From Bacteroides congonensis (GTDB lineage Bacteria > Bacteroidota > Bacteroidia > Bacteroidales > Bacteroidaceae), in assembly GCF_900130125.1 (NCBI RefSeq), contig NZ_FQXY01000010.1, positions 1,302,001 to 1,366,000 of the forward strand: a DNA stretch of 64,000 nt. Direction: 5' to 3'. The notes beneath the pieces are model-generated. The model worked only from the letters and a program-made list of their open reading frames with translations. It had not been told where the DNA came from and ran no database searches. This document shows, piece after piece, positions 51,651 to 60,855 of the stretch. The first letter of the stretch is position 1, and each line of letters starts with the position of its first letter. Position numbers and translations under genes: made by a program.

Positions 51651-52308
51651 TGTTATTGCTTTTTTTTCTCCAATATAAAATCAGAATCAGTCCGAACAAC
51701 ATTCCCCCCAAGTGGGCGAAGTGAGCGACATTATCTCCGGGATTATTGGCAAATCCTGACCATAACTCAATTGCTGCATATCCTATAACGAAAAACTTCG
51801 CTTTGATAGGGAAAGGTAACGGGAAAATGAACAGCTTGTTGTTGGGGTATAGCATACCGAATGCCAGCAATATAGCGTAAACGGCTCCCGAAGCACCTAC
51901 GGTGGTCATCATATTCAGATACTGCTCCATAGGGATAATGGCTGAACCTATATTCACTTCTGCATAATGGCTGAGTTCCGTAACATACTGAATATATTGC
52001 ACACCTTCCTGAATAAGTCCTGCACCGATACCGCAAATGATATAGTAAAACAGGAAACGTTTCGGTCCCCAAGTTTGTTCGAGAATCGGGCCGAACATGA
52101 AAACGGCGAACATATTGAAGAAAATATGGCTGAATCCGCCGTGCATGAACATATAAGTGATGAGCTGTGCCGGGTTGAAGTCACTTGCGAGGAAAAAATG
52201 TAATCCCAGATAATTAGTCAAATCTAAACCATATCGTTGAGCAACGAGTGTACCGAAAAATACCAGTACATTGATAATTATCAGGTTTTTAGTTACAGTT
52301 GGCATCAT
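51631..52308 (-). CDS. Rhomboid-family intramembrane serine protease
   Basis: A 225-residue membrane protease. ATG 52308 is preferred to an upstream TTG that would lie in the promoter; ATG 52305 is also possible. It has six predicted membrane segments, the catalytic serine in TTVGASGAVYAI and the histidine in NVAHFAHLGGMLFGL, plus YMFMHGGFSHIFFNMFAVFMFG. It is the first gene of a four-gene operon (rhomboid, rhomboid, EEP protein, M3 peptidase) and overlaps the second rhomboid gene by 20 bases. Confidence 0.92.
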   Translation of the reverse strand: MMPTVTKNLIIINVLVFFGTLVAQRYGLDLTNYLGLHFFLASDFNPAQLITYMFMHGGFSHIFFNMFAVFMFGPILEQTWGPKRFLFYYIICGIGAGLIQEGVQYIQYVTELSHYAEVNIGSAIIPMEQYLNMMTTVGASGAVYAILLAFGMLYPNNKLFIFPLPFPIKAKFFVIGYAAIELWSGFANNPGDNVAHFAHLGGMLFGLILILYWRKKSNNNGTYYS

Positions 52309-52338
52309 TTTAATTTCTGAATATTTAGATAATAGACG

Positions 52339-52346
52339 CAAAAGTA
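52339..52346 (-). promoter_or_regulatory. Likely -7 element of the rhomboid operon promoter
   Basis: TACTTTTG on the minus strand, 31 bases upstream of the ATG at 52308, fits TAnnTTTG. The -33 position is TTT-rich but lacks a clear TTG. Confidence 0.45.
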
Positions 52347-52430
52347 CGAATAATTTCTGTTTTAAAGCATGATTTTTGCTCCCTATTAGCTCTTTTTCAA
52401 CAATTTGCTGCGTTTTTTTTATGTTTTTAT

Positions 52431-52460
52431 TTGATATGTTGTTTTGTTCGGCTATATTTG
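52431..52460 (+). promoter_or_regulatory. Promoter of the HU-family gene
   Basis: TTG (52431-52433), a 19-base spacer and TATATTTG (52453-52460), a complete Bacteroides-type match. It leaves a leader of about 60 bases. Confidence 0.75.
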
Positions 52461-52526
52461 TGAAATCAATCCATTGAAAGATAATCTTTTGTGTAACATA
52501 TATATTAATTAATCATTTTACGTATT

Positions 52527-52799
52527 ATGAATAAGTCTGAACTTATTAGCGCAATGGCTGCTGAGTCTCAAATGAGCAAAGCCGATGCAAAAAAAGCACT
52601 TGATGCTTTTATCACTTCAGTTACTAATGCTATGAAAGCCGGTGAAAAAGTATCCCTCGTTGGTTTTGGTACTTTCTCTGTAAGCGAAAGAGCTGAAAGA
52701 ACTGGTATTAACCCTTCTACAAAGGCAACTATTACTATTCCTGCTAAGAAAGTAGCTAAGTTTAAAGCTGGTGCTGAATTGTCTGCAGCTGTTGAATAA
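52527..52799 (+). CDS. hup: HU-family DNA-binding protein
   Basis: A 90-residue histone-like protein that bends DNA. It has the full HU fold: N-terminal helices MNKSELISAMAAESQMSKADAKKALDAFI, the beta-arm region VSLVGFGTFSVSERAERTGINPSTKATITIPAKKVAKFKAG, and a short C-terminal helix. The arm keeps the conserved INPST proline region. The gene is monocistronic, with its own promoter and a strong terminator, as expected for an abundant nucleoid protein. Confidence 0.95.
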   Translation: MNKSELISAMAAESQMSKADAKKALDAFITSVTNAMKAGEKVSLVGFGTFSVSERAERTGINPSTKATITIPAKKVAKFKAGAELSAAVE

Positions 52800-52822
52800 G
52801 ATATATAGTTGAAAGAAATTAG

Positions 52823-52860
52823 AAAAGCGGGGTTCTTTATATAAGAACCCCGCTTTTTTT
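52823..52860. terminator. Strong terminator after the HU gene
   Basis: A 15-bp perfect stem AAAAGCGGGGTTCTT (52823-52837) with 52843-52857 has a 5-base loop and is followed by T. It is flanked by A/T on both sides and can also end the minus-strand CE12 transcript. Confidence 0.88.
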
Positions 52861-52893
52861 ATTGTCCGGTTCAGAAAGATAGAATCGGACAAT
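52861..52893. repeat. Inverted repeat next to the HU terminator
   Basis: ATTGTCCGGTTC (52861-52872) pairs with GAATCGGACAAT (52882-52893) with a single G-U position and a 9-base loop. It lies 17 bases beyond the CE12 stop (minus strand) and directly abuts the HU terminator; it has no T run of its own. Confidence 0.5.
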
Positions 52894-52910
52894 AAATGTG
52901 TCGTGTTATC

Positions 52911-54149
52911 TTAATTGCCATCGGGCTTTTCCATTTCGCAGAACGGGGCCGGACACCAGTGGAAGCTTTCTATTTTATCCGGTTTGGCCGGATCATAAGG
53001 AATATCTGTTTTCAGGTATTTCGCCAATTCCGGTGTTGCCTTTTTTATTCCTTCTATCACACATTTAGCTATTTGATAAGCACCGTAAGGATTGAAGTGG
53101 GTATTGTCAGCCAATTCTTTCGTCTGTCCGGGGAAGCTTCCCATTGGATAATGTACAAAGGCTTTTTTAGATTCTTCCTCGCCCAGTGCTTCATACAGTG
53201 TACCGGTCATATTATTCAATTCAATCAAGGGAACATTTTCTTTTGCTGCAATCCAGCGTACTGCATCCGGATATTCATCGTGCGTATTGACAGTGCGGCC
53301 TTCTTTATCAAACTTGCGGCGACGTGTCGGGGTAAGCAATATCGGTTGTCCGCCTTTTGCACGCACCTCGTCGATAAATGTTTTCAGATTAGTCATAAAA
53401 GAGTAATAAGCTCCTTTGCCGGGACCTTTTTGTTTTTGGTCGTTATGTCCGAATTCTACCATTAGGTAATCACCCTTCTTCATTTCAGAAAGCACTTTCT
53501 TAAGTCGTTTTGCCGCAATGAATGTATTGGCACTTTCACCACTTTCGGCATGATTGGCAATGGCTATTCCGGAGTTGAAAAAGCGAGGAATCATTTGCCC
53601 CCAACTGGCCCAAGGTTCATTCTCCTGATCTACTACCGTGCTGTTTCCGCATAAGAAAATGGTAGGGATAGAAGAATCGGCAGCTTCTACGCGAATACTT
53701 TCGCATACGGGCGCGTCTCCGTTAATCTCGATTGTCAGCCTGTCATCCCAATCTAATTTATTTATTTCGCGGTCTTTTATCTTTACGAATTCTGTGGCGG
53801 AGATGCGGGGACTACGTTTGTTGACGATAAATGCTTCTTCTATAAACTCTCCTTTTTTAGTAGGCAGATTCTCAACGAACAAGCGGCGGGATTCTGCCCG
53901 TACGGTGGTATTTCCTGCCCGCTTTTTACTTCCCAAACGTACCGTGACACGATAATTTCCATCCGGAACACGTACAGAGAAATAGAAAGGCGCCTTACTG
54001 TCTTTTGGGGTAGTGTCTATGCGGTCGAATCCATATCCGTTCTTTTCCGAGTAGCATGGAGAGTCGGCTAATTTAAAAGTTTGTGGTAAGTTTTGTGCTT
54101 TTGTACTCACTGCTGCCAGCACTAAAAGGCTTAATAAAGTTATTTTCAT
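52911..54149 (-). CDS. CE12-type rhamnogalacturonan acetylesterase (SGNH/GDSL hydrolase)
   Basis: A 412-residue secreted esterase with a signal peptide ending in VSTKAQ. An N-terminal beta-sandwich domain (about 20-150: LADSPCYSEKNGYGFD, FYFSVRVPDGNYRVTVRLG) precedes the SGNH domain. That domain has FLCGNSTVVDQ (nucleophile Ser), HAESGESANTF (Gly), MVEFGHNDQ (Asn) and ELADNTHFNPYGA (Asp/His), the CE12 pattern. It probably deacetylates pectic rhamnogalacturonan. It stands alone between HU and argS, about 13 kb from the PULs, so it may serve GH105-type pectin breakdown in general. Confidence 0.88.
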   Translation of the reverse strand: MKITLLSLLVLAAVSTKAQNLPQTFKLADSPCYSEKNGYGFDRIDTTPKDSKAPFYFSVRVPDGNYRVTVRLGSKKRAGNTTVRAESRRLFVENLPTKKGEFIEEAFIVNKRSPRISATEFVKIKDREINKLDWDDRLTIEINGDAPVCESIRVEAADSSIPTIFLCGNSTVVDQENEPWASWGQMIPRFFNSGIAIANHAESGESANTFIAAKRLKKVLSEMKKGDYLMVEFGHNDQKQKGPGKGAYYSFMTNLKTFIDEVRAKGGQPILLTPTRRRKFDKEGRTVNTHDEYPDAVRWIAAKENVPLIELNNMTGTLYEALGEEESKKAFVHYPMGSFPGQTKELADNTHFNPYGAYQIAKCVIEGIKKATPELAKYLKTDIPYDPAKPDKIESFHWCPAPFCEMEKPDGN

Positions 54150-54203
54150 TTCAGGATAAAATTAGAATATGTAATAAGTAATATTTATCTCTCTTATTTC
54201 CGT

Positions 54204-54287
54204 TGCTAAAATAGTGCGTTTTTTATTCATATATAATGGACATACGTATGAAAGTATGGAATAATTGTGCTATTTGCTATTTTAGCA
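54204..54287. repeat. Inverted repeat between the CE12 gene and argS
   Basis: TGCTAAAATAG (54204-54214) and CTATTTTAGCA (54277-54287) are perfect reverse complements 62 bases apart. A 10-bp palindrome CATACGTATG (54241-54250) lies between them. Both divergent genes could be controlled from here. The remainder of 54150-54415 shows only the argS -7 element. Confidence 0.45.
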
Positions 54288-54385
54288 GGCGTTTTAAGAT
54301 GCAATTTGGCGTCTCACCTTCTATATATCAGCGTGGTGCGAAGAATAATTCTTCTTCAGAAGAGTAACCTTTATAAATTATCCTG

Positions 54386-54393
54386 TATCTTTG
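54386..54393 (+). promoter_or_regulatory. Likely -7 element of the argS promoter
   Basis: TATCTTTG, 22 bases upstream of the argS ATG, matches TAnnTTTG exactly. I see no clear TTG at 19-21 bases upstream. Confidence 0.5.
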
Positions 54394-54415
54394 TGCACAG
54401 AAAATAATTGTAAAT

Positions 54416-56233
54416 ATGAAGATAGAAGATAAACTTGTAGCGTCCGTCCTTAGCGGACTCAAAGCACTTTACGGTCAGGAAGTCCCTGAAAAGATGGTGC
54501 AGTTGCAAAAAACGAAGAAAGAATTTGAAGGACATTTGACACTGGTGGTATTCCCTTTCCTGAAGATGTCAAAAAAGGGGCCGGAGCAAACGGCACAGGA
54601 AATCGGTGAATATCTGAAGGCAAACGAGCCGGCTGTCGCCGCTTTTAATGTGATAAAAGGTTTCCTGAACCTGACTATTGCATCAGCTACATGGATTGAG
54701 TTGCTGAATGAGATTCAGGCAGATGAACAATACGGCTTGGTACAGGCTACTGAAACTTCTCCGTTGGTGATGATTGAGTATTCTTCTCCGAATACAAACA
54801 AACCGCTTCACTTGGGACACGTGCGTAATAACCTTCTAGGTAACGCGTTGGCAAATATCGTGGCTGCGAACGGCAATAAAGTGGTAAAAACCAATATTGT
54901 AAACGACCGTGGTATCCATATATGTAAATCCATGCTGGCATGGAAGAAATACGGAAACGGTGAAACTCCCGAAACTTCCGGTAAGAAAGGCGACCACCTG
55001 GTAGGTGATTATTATGTCTCTTTCGATAAGCATTATAAGGCGGAAGTAAAGGAGCTGATGTCTCAATTTACAGCGCAGGGAATGAGTGACGATGAAGCGA
55101 AGGCAAAGGCCGAAGCCGAATCTCCGTTGATGCAGGAAGCCCGTGAAATGCTCGTGAAGTGGGAAGCCGGTGATCCGGAAGTACGCGGATTGTGGGAAAT
55201 GATGAACAACTGGGTATATGCCGGATTCGACGAAACCTACAAGAAGATGGGTGTCAGCTTCGACAAGATATATTATGAATCCAATACCTACCTCGAAGGA
55301 AAAGAAAAGGTAATGGAAGGACTTGAAAAAGGTTTCTTCTACAAGAAAGAAGACGGTTCCGTATGGGCCGACCTGACTGCCGAAGGACTGGATCATAAGC
55401 TGCTTCTCCGTGGTGACGGTACATCTGTTTACATGACGCAGGACATCGGTACGGCTAAACTTCGTTTTGCCGATTATCCCATTGACAAGATGATTTATGT
55501 AGTAGGTAATGAACAGAACTATCACTTCCAGGTGCTTTCCATTCTACTTGACAAGCTCGGTTTCGAGTGGGGTAAGGGACTGGTGCATTTCTCTTACGGA
55601 ATGGTGGAACTGCCAGAAGGTAAGATGAAATCCCGTGAGGGTACGGTAGTAGACGCCGACGACCTGATGGAAGAGATGATTTCCACTGCCAAAGAAACGT
55701 CGCAGGAACTTGGCAAACTGGACGGTTTGACACAGGAAGAAGCGGATGATATTGCCCGTATCGTCGGTTTGGGTGCATTGAAGTATTTTATCCTGAAAGT
55801 CGATGCCCGTAAGAATATGACGTTCAATCCGAAAGAATCTATCGACTTCAACGGTAATACAGGCCCGTTCATTCAATATACCTATGCACGTATCCAGTCT
55901 GTGCTTCGGAAAGCTGCCGAATCAGGTATTGTGATACCTGAGCAGATTCCTGCCGGTATTGAACTGAGTGAAAAAGAAGAAGGACTGATTCAGATGGTTG
56001 CCGACTTTGCCGCTGTTGTAAAACAGGCAGGTGAAGATTACAGCCCGTCTATCATTGCCAACTATACCTATGACTTGGTGAAAGAATACAACCAGTTCTA
56101 CCATGACTATAGCATTCTGCGTGAAGAGAACGAAGCGGTGAAAATCTTCCGTATCGCTCTGTCCGCCAATGTAGCGAAAGTCGTTCGTCTGGGAATGGGC
56201 TTGCTGGGTATCGAAGTACCTTCCAGAATGTAA
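54416..56233 (+). CDS. argS: Arginyl-tRNA synthetase
   Basis: A 605-residue class I aminoacyl-tRNA synthetase charging tRNA-Arg in the cytoplasm. An N-terminal tRNA-binding domain covers about 1-110. The HIGH-type motif is PNTNKPLHLGHVRNNLLG, and VNDRGIHICKSMLAW follows. The KMSKS-equivalent is GKMKSREGTVVDADDL, typical of ArgRS. The anticodon-binding helical domain (FIQYTYARIQSVLRKA, NYTYDLVKEYNQFYHDY) ends in GIEVPSRM. A -7 promoter element and a terminator bracket it as a single-gene unit. Confidence 0.97.
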   Translation: MKIEDKLVASVLSGLKALYGQEVPEKMVQLQKTKKEFEGHLTLVVFPFLKMSKKGPEQTAQEIGEYLKANEPAVAAFNVIKGFLNLTIASATWIELLNEIQADEQYGLVQATETSPLVMIEYSSPNTNKPLHLGHVRNNLLGNALANIVAANGNKVVKTNIVNDRGIHICKSMLAWKKYGNGETPETSGKKGDHLVGDYYVSFDKHYKAEVKELMSQFTAQGMSDDEAKAKAEAESPLMQEAREMLVKWEAGDPEVRGLWEMMNNWVYAGFDETYKKMGVSFDKIYYESNTYLEGKEKVMEGLEKGFFYKKEDGSVWADLTAEGLDHKLLLRGDGTSVYMTQDIGTAKLRFADYPIDKMIYVVGNEQNYHFQVLSILLDKLGFEWGKGLVHFSYGMVELPEGKMKSREGTVVDADDLMEEMISTAKETSQELGKLDGLTQEEADDIARIVGLGALKYFILKVDARKNMTFNPKESIDFNGNTGPFIQYTYARIQSVLRKAAESGIVIPEQIPAGIELSEKEEGLIQMVADFAAVVKQAGEDYSPSIIANYTYDLVKEYNQFYHDYSILREENEAVKIFRIALSANVAKVVRLGMGLLGIEVPSRM

Positions 56234-56252
56234 GAGCTATTTTTATAATATG

Positions 56253-56283
56253 CGGGGCTCCTTTCATAATGAGAGGAGCCCCG
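56253..56283 (+). terminator. Terminator after argS
   Basis: CGGGGCTCCT (56253-56262) pairs with AGGAGCCCCG (56274-56283) over an 11-base loop and is followed by TATGTTTTTAT. Confidence 0.8.
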
Positions 56284-56340
56284 TATGTTTTTATTCCGTC
56301 CTTTATTCTGAAAGAAGAACGGGTTTATAGTTTCAGATTG

Positions 56341-58350
56341 TTATTTCTTGGGATACTTGTACCAATTTGTCGATTGTTTTCCGTTAGATTTAACCCATGT
56401 TGCAAATTGCGGATAAGACTCGTCTATTCTCACCCCTTCTTCGGGAATCGGGAAATCGGCAACCGGCATGTTGAGAGCGAAAGGCATTAAATCGACTGAA
56501 ACATAATACAATTCTTCATCCGGACGTGAAACGTCTTTGCCAGTACCCAGCAAGGAAAGGTTCGCTTTATCCGTAGGAGGATACTTCACCAGATGCACTT
56601 CTCTTCCTCTGGTCTTGTCAGACTCTACAAAGATAAACGGATTGTAGGGTGGCAGGACACTCTTCTCTGATACATCATTTACCTGAATGGTAACGGTGTA
56701 TTTACGGTCTGCCTCTTCTTTTCCGTTGAATATCAGCATATCGTCAAAGAGCAAGATGGTAGGGTGAGATTGTCCTGATTCTGTTTTCCCACTCATATAT
56801 CGGGACTTTTGTGCATACGAAGGGCCTTCTATTACCACTTCACCGATGTCGCTATTTGATATGTTATGCAGTTGATAACCGAATCCGTTCGCTAAATATC
56901 CACCACGATGAAAAGGGATATATTCATCAACGATTTTATAAACACGGTTAGTCAGTATTGATTTATATACTTTGCTTGTATACCGTATCATTACATCATT
57001 CATGTCATAGTCTCCTTGCTCCGGCCATAAATCTTCAAATAATAATGTTCCGGAACGCACAGTATAATTATCCTCATCAGTAGGAGGAGCTTCAGGGTCA
57101 ACAGGTAATGGAGGAATTACCCCTTCATCAATGGCATCCTTCTCTGCTATATGAATATAGAAAATAGCGTCACAATAATCGAGGTCTATATTATCTTCAA
57201 AACCTATGGCAACGATTTGATTGGATGGCTCTTCACGAAGTGATACGGTTCTTTGTCTTTTCTTACCGTCACTTCCTGCTTTATTTAAGTCAGTGGTAGA
57301 ATAACGTGTTCCCATACCAGTTACAAGGTCACCTTGTGCATGCCCGTCCAATGGTTTGTTTCTGAATCCCATGCCTTGCAGACACCAGCCAATAGTAACA
57401 CCTGCCGGAAACTTATCTTCAAATTGATTCTTGGTGTCGTTCCAGTATTTTAGTTTAACTTCGTCTCCGCAAACTAAAGCGCCTACACCGGTTGATTTAT
57501 AAACGGGAGAAGCGTTAGGGAATGCCATTATCTTTTTGATATTATCTACGGTAGGCGTTTTTCCGGTAGGATATGTATAGTATCCGACTGTGTTATACCA
57601 GCCCGCTGTACTGTTAACGAATACCAAGCTGACTTCAGTTTCCTTTGTGATGGGAATATCTGAAATCATATTACCATCGAAGAATTCAGGATGAGTATTT
57701 GTAATGTTCTTACCATCTTTATTATTGAAAACGCTCTTTATATTATAAAGTACGCTGGCAGGCGGAATATTTTTCTCTGCCGACAGGTTGTTCGGTCGTC
57801 CGTTATCATCCCAGTCCACGCCGGGCAGAAGTGTCCAGTCGTCCAGATATTTATGCTCGTTAGTGGTGATTCCTCTGCTGAGTGCCGGAGATTTGGCTAA
57901 CAGAGACTGGATATATGCATCCTGATTGAAAGAAATGCGCTTGTCCGCCCCGATTGCGATTTTTACAGGCGAGGCTGCACCCAAGTAGTCAGAAGACAAC
58001 CATACTTCCGACACGGAGGATGGAATGGTAACCCCTTCTTCATTGAACTTACCATACTTATCAGTAGTAGCCCGATAAATAGGTTCTATACTCTTTTTCA
58101 CAGAAGTGCCGGTTTCGTTGTTTACTTCAACAGGAATCTGGTCGTAAATCTCGAAAAGAACGGCATACTCATTCTTAAAACCATAGTCGACGTCTATTGT
58201 CAGACTCTGATTCATGTCGAAATCAAAATACTCGTCTTTTGAAGGCTTTTCCGGTTCTTCGAATAAATCACGCTGGTTGTCAACACAGCCACATATCAAT
58301 GGGATACAAAAAATGCCCATTAATGTCTTTACAGATATTGTTTGTTTCAT
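56341..58350 (-). CDS. LruC-domain (DUF4842) lipoprotein
   Basis: A 669-residue exported protein; a signal peptide ends near PLICGC, with the lipid Cys followed by VDNQRDLFEEPEKPSKDE. The C-terminal half has the LruC/DUF4842 signature GTLLFEDLWPEQGDYDMNDVMIRY, followed by VYKIVDEYIPFHRGGYLANGFGYQL and HLVKYPPTDKANLSLLGTG. The N-terminal half (about 60-330) contains beta-rich sequence seen in related Bacteroides surface proteins but no catalytic motif that I recognise. The acidic start suggests surface exposure. It has its own promoter in the short gap after topA. The function is unknown. Confidence 0.82.
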   Translation of the reverse strand: MKQTISVKTLMGIFCIPLICGCVDNQRDLFEEPEKPSKDEYFDFDMNQSLTIDVDYGFKNEYAVLFEIYDQIPVEVNNETGTSVKKSIEPIYRATTDKYGKFNEEGVTIPSSVSEVWLSSDYLGAASPVKIAIGADKRISFNQDAYIQSLLAKSPALSRGITTNEHKYLDDWTLLPGVDWDDNGRPNNLSAEKNIPPASVLYNIKSVFNNKDGKNITNTHPEFFDGNMISDIPITKETEVSLVFVNSTAGWYNTVGYYTYPTGKTPTVDNIKKIMAFPNASPVYKSTGVGALVCGDEVKLKYWNDTKNQFEDKFPAGVTIGWCLQGMGFRNKPLDGHAQGDLVTGMGTRYSTTDLNKAGSDGKKRQRTVSLREEPSNQIVAIGFEDNIDLDYCDAIFYIHIAEKDAIDEGVIPPLPVDPEAPPTDEDNYTVRSGTLLFEDLWPEQGDYDMNDVMIRYTSKVYKSILTNRVYKIVDEYIPFHRGGYLANGFGYQLHNISNSDIGEVVIEGPSYAQKSRYMSGKTESGQSHPTILLFDDMLIFNGKEEADRKYTVTIQVNDVSEKSVLPPYNPFIFVESDKTRGREVHLVKYPPTDKANLSLLGTGKDVSRPDEELYYVSVDLMPFALNMPVADFPIPEEGVRIDESYPQFATWVKSNGKQSTNWYKYPKK

Positions 58351-58375
58351 GTCTGAAAATAAAGAAATTAATGGG

Positions 58376-58407
58376 CAAATATATGGAGAAGTTTAGCTTT
58401 AACCAAA
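58376..58407 (-). promoter_or_regulatory. Promoter of the LruC-domain gene
   Basis: Read on the minus strand: TTTG (58407-58404), a 20-base spacer and TATATTTG (58383-58376). It lies between the topA stop and the LruC gene start. Confidence 0.65.
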
Positions 58408-58414
58408 CAACTCT

Positions 58415-60760
58415 TTATTTCTTTTTAGAAAATTTCCTTTTCGGTGTTGAAGCGGTTCCCTTTTCGTCCTGTATCTTGATTAGTTCCAAACAACTTTGCA
58501 AACTCAAATCCTGCGGAACGATATCCTTAGGAATCTTATAATTGGAACCTTTGTAGGTCATATAAGGCCCGTAGCGTCCATTCAGGATTTCCAGTTCCGG
58601 TTCTTCCTCAAACTTCTTGATGTGGCGTTCGGCTTCCTTCTGGCGTTTCTCCAAAATCAGTTGCTCTGCTTCTTCCAACGTGATTTCCATCGGGTCCATT
58701 GTTTTCGGAAGTGATACATACACCTTATTGTGTAGCACATAAGGGCCAAAGCGACCGACACCTACGCTGACAGTCTTTCCTTCATATTCGCCCAACGTGC
58801 GAGGCAGCTTGAACAGTTCCAAAGCTTCTTCCAACGTGATGGTTTCCATGGATTGTCCTTTTTTCATCTGTGCAAAACGTGGTTTCTCTTCATCTTCCGC
58901 CGTACCGATTTGTACCATGGGGCCGAAGCGTCCGATCTTGACCGAAATAGGCTTGCCGCTTTCCGGGTCTTTTCCCAGCATGCGCTCTCCTACCTTATGT
59001 TCTGTCTTTATAGCCAATGTGCTTTCTACAGACGGATGGAACTTATCATAGAAAGTTTTCATGATAGAAGTCCATTGTACACCGCCCTCGGCAATCTCGT
59101 CAAAGTCCTTTTCTACGCTTGCTGTAAAGTTGAAATCCAGAATGTCCGGGAAGTATTCAGTCAGGAAGTCATTGACTACCGTACCTATATCCGTCGGGAA
59201 CAGTTTTGCTTTCTCCGTACCGGTAATTTCGGAATGATTTTCATCTTTAATCTGATTGTCTTTCAGTGTCATCACATTAAAGTTGCGTTCTTCTCCGTCC
59301 TTATTTCCCTTTTCCACATATTCGCGTTGCTGAATCGTTGAAATAGTAGGGGCGTACGTAGACGGACGTCCGATACCCAGCTCTTCCAGTTTGCGTACAA
59401 GGCTGGCTTCCGTATAACGTGCCGGACGTTGAGTGAAACGCTCGGTCGCGATGATAGGGCCGTGTTCCAGTTTCTGGCCTTTCTTCAAAGGAGGCAGCAA
59501 ATTGCTTTCATCTTCCTGTTCGCTGTCATCATCGTGAGATTCACGGTAAACATGCAGGAATCCGTCAAATTTAATCACCTCACCGATAGCAGTGAACACG
59601 TCGCTGCTACCGCTTATTGTAATTGTCGCAGTTGTCTTTTCCAGTTCCGCGTCCGCCATTTGCGAAGCGATGGTACGTTTCCATATTAGGTCGTACAGTT
59701 TCTTCTCCTGTGCCGAACCCTCTACGGATTGATTTTCCATATAGGTAGGACGGATTGCCTCATGCGCTTCCTGTGCCCCTTTGGTTTTTGTTTCGAAGTG
59801 GCGGGGATGCACATAACGTTCGCCCATCATCTTGATGATGGCGTCTTTGCTACCTATCGTTGCAAATTCCGACAGGTTGACAGAGTCCGTACGCATATAA
59901 GTGATAAATCCCGATTCGTACAGGCGTTGCGCAATCATCATAGTCTGTGCTACGGTATATCCCAGTTTACGGGCGGCTTCCTGTTGCAACGTAGAAGTCG
60001 TGAAAGGTGCAGGAGGCGTTTTCTTCACCGGACGGGTGGTAATATCTTCGATAGCAAAATTAGCTCCCTGGCAAATTTCGAGGAAAGCCTTTGCTTCTTT
60101 TTTAGTTTTGATGCGGCGAGCCAGTTCAGCTTTCATTTCCACCAGTTTTCCGTCCGTGTCGGGCACGAGGAATATGGCAGTCACGCGATAAGCCGCTTCC
60201 GACTTGAAAGCGTGGATTTCGCGTTCGCGTTCTACAATCAGGCGGACGGCAACCGACTGTACGCGTCCTGCCGAAAGGGCCGGCTTCACTTTTCTCCAAA
60301 GTACGGGAGAAAGTTCGAAACCTACGATACGATCCAAGATACGTCGTGCCTGCTGTGCGTTCACGAGATTGATGTCAATATCGCGTGGCTGTTCGATAGC
60401 TTTCAGGATAGCGCTTTTCGTAATTTCATGGAATACGATTCGTTTTGTGTTTTCCGGTTTTAGTTTTAAGACCTCATACAGATGCCAGGCGATCGCCTCT
60501 CCCTCGCGGTCCTCATCGGATGCGAGCCATACGGTTTCCGCCTCTTTCGCTTCTGCTTTCAGTGTGCTGACCAAAGCCTTTTTGTCTGCCGGGATTTCGT
60601 AGTTGGGTTTAAAATTCTTCTCTACGTCGATGCTGAAGTCTTTCTTCTTCAGGTCGCGTATGTGTCCGTAACTTGAAAGGACTTTGAAATCTTTCCCAAG
60701 AAACTTTTCAATCGTTTTTGCTTTTGCCGGAGACTCGACAATGACAAGGTTTTTCTGCAT
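58415..60760 (-). CDS. topA: DNA topoisomerase I
   Basis: A 781-residue type IA topoisomerase that relaxes negative supercoils. The ATG at 60760 (MQKNLVIVESPAKAKTIEKFL) is the canonical start; the upstream TTG lies in the promoter. The Toprim domain has VWLASDEDREGEAIAWHL, and the active-site Tyr region is YESGFITYMRTDSVNLS. Instead of the zinc fingers of E. coli TopA, the C-terminus carries repeated topoisomerase C-terminal modules (IKVGRFGPMVQIG-type: VKIGRFGPMVQI, VGVGRFGPYVLHN, LNGRYGPYMTYKG) and a basic tail KRKFSKKK, as usual in Bacteroidetes. Confidence 0.96.
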   Translation of the reverse strand: MQKNLVIVESPAKAKTIEKFLGKDFKVLSSYGHIRDLKKKDFSIDVEKNFKPNYEIPADKKALVSTLKAEAKEAETVWLASDEDREGEAIAWHLYEVLKLKPENTKRIVFHEITKSAILKAIEQPRDIDINLVNAQQARRILDRIVGFELSPVLWRKVKPALSAGRVQSVAVRLIVEREREIHAFKSEAAYRVTAIFLVPDTDGKLVEMKAELARRIKTKKEAKAFLEICQGANFAIEDITTRPVKKTPPAPFTTSTLQQEAARKLGYTVAQTMMIAQRLYESGFITYMRTDSVNLSEFATIGSKDAIIKMMGERYVHPRHFETKTKGAQEAHEAIRPTYMENQSVEGSAQEKKLYDLIWKRTIASQMADAELEKTTATITISGSSDVFTAIGEVIKFDGFLHVYRESHDDDSEQEDESNLLPPLKKGQKLEHGPIIATERFTQRPARYTEASLVRKLEELGIGRPSTYAPTISTIQQREYVEKGNKDGEERNFNVMTLKDNQIKDENHSEITGTEKAKLFPTDIGTVVNDFLTEYFPDILDFNFTASVEKDFDEIAEGGVQWTSIMKTFYDKFHPSVESTLAIKTEHKVGERMLGKDPESGKPISVKIGRFGPMVQIGTAEDEEKPRFAQMKKGQSMETITLEEALELFKLPRTLGEYEGKTVSVGVGRFGPYVLHNKVYVSLPKTMDPMEITLEEAEQLILEKRQKEAERHIKKFEEEPELEILNGRYGPYMTYKGSNYKIPKDIVPQDLSLQSCLELIKIQDEKGTASTPKRKFSKKK

Positions 60761-60802
60761 AATTCTTTCTTTTATAATGGCTTGTACCACAATATTCGGG
60801 GA

Positions 60803-60810
60803 CAAAAGTA
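60803..60810 (-). promoter_or_regulatory. Likely -7 element of the topA promoter
   Basis: TACTTTTG on the minus strand, 43 bases upstream of the ATG at 60760. No convincing TTG lies at the -33 distance. Palindromes at 60856-60913 lie about 50-110 bases upstream of it. Confidence 0.45.
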
Positions 60811-60855
60811 GAAAAAAAGATTCTCCCTACCTTATATTATAAGGAGAATTTAATA

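Noticed and set aside
52309..52341. TTG start for the first rhomboid gene
   Set aside because: The TTG overlaps the -7 element; ATG codons at 52308/52305 fit the family better.
59729..60463. Plus-strand frame of 244 codons inside topA
   Set aside because: It is antisense to conserved topoisomerase motifs; its Cys-, Phe- and Arg-rich composition is typical of a shadow frame.
60761..60805. Longer N-terminus for TopA from a TTG
   Set aside because: The TTG lies inside the -7 element, and the canonical TopA start MQKNLVIVESPAKA is at 60760.
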